DNA from: JAWXVD01 sp044425705
Lineage (GTDB): Bacteria; Bacillota; Clostridia; Lachnospirales; Lachnospiraceae
Direction of reading: 5' to 3'
Assembly (NCBI GenBank): GCA_044425705.1
Contig: JAWXVD010000139.1
Location: 1 to 9,081, forward strand
DNA length: 9,081 nucleotides
The number at the start of each line of letters is the position of its first letter. Position 1 is the stretch's first letter. The notes below the pieces were generated by a model. That model made no database searches and was not told the DNA's origin. It saw nothing but the letters and a program-made list of their open reading frames with translations. The position numbers were made by a program, and so were the translations under genes. Shown one piece after another: positions 7,241-9,081 of this stretch.

Positions 7241-7248
7241 TTTATCCA

Positions 7249-7794
7249 TTATACACTTTCTCTCTCTATCATTATTAATCTTAGCAACGTTTCTACAAAT
7301 GATAACATAAACGCAACTCGAATTCCATGTTGTTGATTAGGTTTGTATTCAAATATATATCTTTCATGAGCAAATGTATGTTCACTTGTTTTTAATTCCT
7401 CATTAAATTTTTCCAAATTATAATCTTCTAGTCCTTTCACTTTCATACTATTAATTGTTATATCTGATATTATATTTTGTGCATTTGATGAAAGTTTTGA
7501 ATACAGATCTTGATAAAGTTTATGTCCTTTTGCCATTTCCCCATTTTCATTTTCATATAATAATTTTAATATTATTTCACATGCAAATGCTATATTTACA
7601 AATGCTGGATAAATTTTCACGGATGTTTCAGTGCTATTGTCACCATTGTTAAGTCGGTTCTCAATATCACTATACAGATTCCTTCCCATTTCATAATAGG
7701 TTTTAGCCTGTATTACTGCACAAGGATGAATATAAAACCCCGAACTATTTGGGTGATTTCTATCAAATAATTTTCCAGTTGGATATGATGCCAT
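7249..7794 (-). CDS. Hypothetical protein with HEPN-like features
   Basis: This encodes 181 residues and is intact. ATG 7794 follows a strong GAGGAGGG site. Largely alpha-helical segments include FVNIAFACEIILKLLYENE (65-83), GHKLYQDLYSKL (90-101) and FAHERYIFEYK (141-151), and a hydrophobic C-terminal helix (AFMLSFVETLLRLIMI). The order 'AFACE.ilK.L', 'GH.L..L...L' and 'F...RY.fE' resembles HEPN-fold proteins, many of which act in toxin-antitoxin or abortive-infection systems. The classical RxxxxH catalytic motif is not clearly present, so RNase activity should not be assumed. No partner gene is next to it: the IS66 remnant lies downstream and a long spacer upstream. The HEPN assignment is tentative. 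Confidence 0.6.
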   Translation of the reverse strand: MASYPTGKLFDRNHPNSSGFYIHPCAVIQAKTYYEMGRNLYSDIENRLNNGDNSTETSVKIYPAFVNIAFACEIILKLLYENENGEMAKGHKLYQDLYSKLSSNAQNIISDITINSMKVKGLEDYNLEKFNEELKTSEHTFAHERYIFEYKPNQQHGIRVAFMLSFVETLLRLIMIERESV

Positions 7795-7884
7795 AAGTCC
7801 CTCCTCATATTATGCACAATTGTTATATCTTTTTCCAAAATCTCTAGGTGCTGATTGCTATATAATCTTTAATTTTATACACTC

Positions 7885-7913
7885 ATTATAATTATATTTC
7901 ATTAATTATTCAA
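7885..7913 (-). promoter_or_regulatory. Strong promoter for the HEPN-like gene
   Basis: On the minus strand there is TTGAAT (7908-7913, four of six -35 bases), exactly 17 bases of spacer and a perfect TATAAT (7885-7890). This leaves a leader of about 80 bases to ATG 7794. The context is AT-rich, but spacing and -10 are ideal. Confidence 0.6.
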
Positions 7914-8244
7914 TATATTTTTCAACTTTATAATTATTTTGTTACCTATGTTCTTAATTCCATTTTAATTCTAAAATACTAGGGTCAACGCACCTTTTCT
8001 CCTTTGTCTCTTATTTCTATTCTATTATACTAGGATTTCATATGCCCTTCTTCTTTGTTTCATATCCTCTGCATCTAATAAAAAATACGATTTGATTTGT
8101 CGCTCTGTCAATCCTCCTTCTATTCTTTTTTAGGGGCTTTTACAAACATTGCTTGTTGTACTTTGCTTCCCCTTGTTTCTATATTACTTGTTTTATGATT
8201 TTCAAGTTTATTTTCACACGAAGAAACAACAAATTACAAAAGCA
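7914..8244. other. Spacer with small minus-strand gene debris
   Basis: On the minus strand a frame (8182-8120) reads IETRGSKVQQAMFVKAPKKE and stop. It is followed by AAGGAGGA and a 28-codon frame from TTG 8111 to TAA 8025 (TERQIKSYFLLDAEDMKQ, RRRAYEILV). Two coding-like pieces separated by a ribosome binding site look like the junction of two former genes, but the TTG is too close to the AGGAGG for good initiation and no family is recognised. Confidence 0.3.
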
Positions 8245-8279
8245 TAAAAAATAGGAGCCTACTCATTGAGTAGAACTCC
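8245..8279 (-). terminator. Rho-independent terminator of the RelB/DinJ gene
   Basis: On the minus strand GGAG-TT-CTACTC is followed by the loop AAT and GAGTAG-G-CTCC, then a T-rich tract (TATTTTTTA). It lies about 75 bases after the stop of the antitoxin gene, leaving no room for a toxin gene between them. Confidence 0.75.
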
Positions 8280-8310
8280 CTTAATTTCATTTCCTATGCA
8301 AAATATTTAG

Positions 8311-8335
8311 ATGTGATAATGCATCACATTTTTTT
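8311..8335 (+). terminator. Palindrome ATGTGAT/ATCACAT with T-run
   Basis: A perfect 7-bp stem (8311-8317 with 8323-8329) and five-base loop are followed by seven T on the plus strand. It could terminate plus-strand transcription coming towards the antitoxin gene, or be an operator. No plus-strand gene precedes it. Confidence 0.4.
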
Positions 8336-8355
8336 ATCATTGTTTTTAATTCTCA

Positions 8356-8616
8356 CTAATCTTCCACCTCAATAATTTCATGTTCAACACCTGCGCCATT
8401 ATTAAGTGCTACATTCCCTTTTCTTAAATGTTTCATATTAGCCTCTGAATAAAAGGGATCTGCAGTAATTTCAAAAGGTATTCTTTTTTCTCTTGATACT
8501 TTCTTTGCAAACATTGTAAAAGCAGCTGTCATAGATAATCCCATCTCAGAACAGGTTTCTTCCATATTTTTTTTGAGTTCTTCATCCATCCGAAGATTAA
8601 CCATTGCTTGTGCCAT
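8356..8616 (-). CDS. RelB/DinJ-family antitoxin, orphan
   Basis: This encodes 86 residues. The N-terminal MAQAMVNLRMDEELKKNMEE plus MGLSMTAAFTMFAKKV (25-40) and EKRIPFEITADPFYSE (43-58) are typical of RelB/DinJ antitoxins. The N-terminal part forms a ribbon-helix-helix DNA-binding dimer, and the C-terminal tail binds a YafQ/RelE-type mRNA-cleaving toxin. The start at ATG 8616 matches family N-termini; AGGAG lies nine bases upstream, within sequence that follows a group II intron-like hairpin. Normally the toxin gene follows directly, but here the downstream 100 bases hold only a 17-codon frame and a terminator. It is therefore an orphan antitoxin that may act as an anti-addiction factor or be relic. 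The frame is intact and length is normal. Confidence 0.85.
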   Translation of the reverse strand: MAQAMVNLRMDEELKKNMEETCSEMGLSMTAAFTMFAKKVSREKRIPFEITADPFYSEANMKHLRKGNVALNNGAGVEHEIIEVED

Positions 8617-8636
8617 ATAATCACACTCCTCTCATT

Positions 8637-8667
8637 GAACCGTACATACGGGTCACGTATACGACTC
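8637..8667 (-). ncRNA. Group II intron domain V-like hairpin (relic)
   Basis: On the minus strand GAGTCGTATACG is followed by TGACC and CGTATGTACGGTTC. The GAG(C/T)CGTAT...GTACGGTTC frame matches bacterial group II intron domain V, and the following AATGAGAGG resembles the start of domain VI. It is 31 rather than 34 bases long, the distal stem-loop looks shortened, and the catalytic triad would be AGU rather than AGC, so it should be inactive. No reverse transcriptase is nearby. Confidence 0.5.
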
Positions 8668-8738
8668 TACAACTTATATTTCAGCACTTCTTAGATAGTA
8701 TTGTAAAGCTTCCTGTATACTTTAAATATAAAGAATGA

Positions 8739-8767
8739 TTGACACAAAAAAATACCTCAAGTAAATT
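8739..8767 (+). promoter_or_regulatory. Promoter in right IS110 leader
   Basis: TTGACA (8739-8744), a 17-base spacer and TAAATT (8762-8767). The expected transcription start is near 8774, about 50 bases before the transposase ATG, so the transcript would include the loop region that differs between the two copies. Confidence 0.5.
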
Positions 8768-8806
8768 TAGATTATTACTGACCTGGCTAGTTGGTAAAAT
8801 TCTAAA
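8766..8806 (+). ncRNA. Candidate bridge-RNA hairpin in IS110 leader
   Basis: TTTAGA (8766-8771) can pair with TCTAAA (8801-8806), and an inner ACC (8781-8783) can pair with GGT (8793-8795) around the loop TGGCTAGTT. The left copy has the same outer arms, but its inner part reads ACCAGGCAGTTGGT, giving a four-pair ACCA/TGGT stem. A bridge-RNA role is inferred from the known biology of IS110 elements; folding was judged by eye, and the predicted start site near 8774 would exclude the 5' arm of the outer stem. Confidence 0.35.
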
Positions 8807-8825
8807 AACACGAGAGGTATATACA

Positions 8826-9081
8826 ATGAATACTAAAGGTAAATCAAAGAAAAATCAAGAGGTAACAGTAAGTATTTTCGAACAACAGGAATTAATACGA
8901 AAAGCAGAAGAAATAAGAAGCAATCTTAAAGCTTCTACTTGGCATGAATTAGAAACTAATGGAAAATTCGATAAGAATGCAAAGCTCTCATTTATCAATG
9001 ATGACATGCTTATATTAGGATGCGATATAGGTAGTGAAACACATTATGTAAGAGCCATTGATACCAGAGGTCGAGAACTCA
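8826..9081 (+). CDS. IS110-family DEDD transposase, N-terminal 85 residues (partial)
   Basis: ATG 8826 follows GAGAGG with eight bases of spacing. The visible residues include FEQQELIRKAEEIRSNLK (18-35) and MLILGCDIGSETHYVRAI (61-78). The last stretch is the RuvC-like N-terminal strand of IS110 transposases with Asp67 as first residue of the DEDD tetrad. Such proteins cut and join DNA as bridge-RNA-guided recombinases with RuvC-like and serine-containing domains. The rest, including the other acidic residues and the C-terminal Tnp20 domain with its catalytic Ser, lies outside the window. The frame is open to the edge. Confidence 0.85.
   Translation, partial: MNTKGKSKKNQEVTVSIFEQQELIRKAEEIRSNLKASTWHELETNGKFDKNAKLSFINDDMLILGCDIGSETHYVRAIDTRGREL

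Larger units (their letters stand above)
6473..7242 (+). mobile_element. IS66-family element, left part only
   Basis: The segment starts with GTAAGTGCTCC, which fits the GTAA-type terminal repeat of IS66 elements, and contains tnpA then tnpB in the usual order. The large transposase gene tnpC and the right inverted repeat are missing. Homology ends near 7240, where the HEPN-like gene begins on the other strand. The right boundary is approximate. The element cannot transpose by itself. Confidence 0.75.
8709..9081 (+). mobile_element. IS110-family element, 5' part (right copy, partial)
   Basis: It begins at about 8708-8709, where identity with the inverted copy at 1-118 starts, and runs off the window to the right. 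It has a 117-base non-coding leader followed by the transposase start. It faces away from the left copy, so the two elements diverge and enclose about 8.6 kb. Confidence 0.82.

Noticed and set aside
8312..8328. CRP-like site TGTGA-N7-TCACA
   Set aside because: Spacer is seven rather than six bases, the location is downstream of a gene, and a stem plus T-run explains it better.
1..9081. CRISPR arrays, tRNA or rRNA genes
   Set aside because: No regularly spaced direct repeats and no cloverleaf or rRNA-like sequence seen by eye on either strand.

Overview
The window is AT-rich accessory DNA from a low-GC Gram-positive bacterium, most likely a clostridial or Lachnospiraceae genome. This is judged from base composition, strong AGGAGG-type ribosome binding sites, and resemblance of several proteins to families common there; it is an inference, not a database result. 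The region reads as a gene graveyard held between two insertion sequences. Most of its genes carry internal deletions, single-base frameshifts or nonsense codons, and nearly all sit on the minus strand.

Layout. Bases 1-118 and 8709-9081 are the 5' ends of two outward-facing copies of the same IS110-family element. The right copy shows the first 85 codons of the transposase, while the left copy ends at the A of its start codon. The left element has cut a yhcG-like (DUF1016) nuclease gene (about 118-663), which was translationally coupled to a frameshifted small gene (666-945). Next come an internally deleted UPF0178 (YaiI/YqxD) pseudogene (963-1229) and a PLD-helicase gene broken into two parts (1230-3131 and 3194-3451). 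Just upstream lies an overlapping class I SAM methyltransferase (3442-4050). Facing it is a plus-strand, 5'-truncated DUF6618-like gene (4156-4467) with a good terminator. Then follow a two-TM protein with a duplicated domain and one frameshift (4670-5760), a fragment of an XRE/HigA-type antitoxin (5870-6001), and the left part of an IS66-family element (6473-7242: tnpA plus a nonsense-mutated tnpB, no tnpC). An intact HEPN-like gene with a near-consensus promoter (7249-7794), a spacer with small gene debris, and an orphan RelB/DinJ-family antitoxin (8356-8616) complete it. The antitoxin's leader contains a hairpin resembling domain V of group II introns.

How the genes work together. The only likely functional unit of several genes was methyltransferase plus PLD-helicase, with overlapping genes on one strand. 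That arrangement suggests nucleic-acid modification and processing, plausibly defence, but the helicase gene has lost the core of its PLD domain. Genes that look intact are the methyltransferase, the HEPN-like gene, the RelB/DinJ protein and tnpA. The most notable non-coding signal is the IS110 5' region. It is nearly identical in both copies, but the differences cluster in the apical part of a predicted hairpin, as might be expected for a bridge-type guide RNA. Both copies also follow the same short flank motif, TATTGTRAAG.
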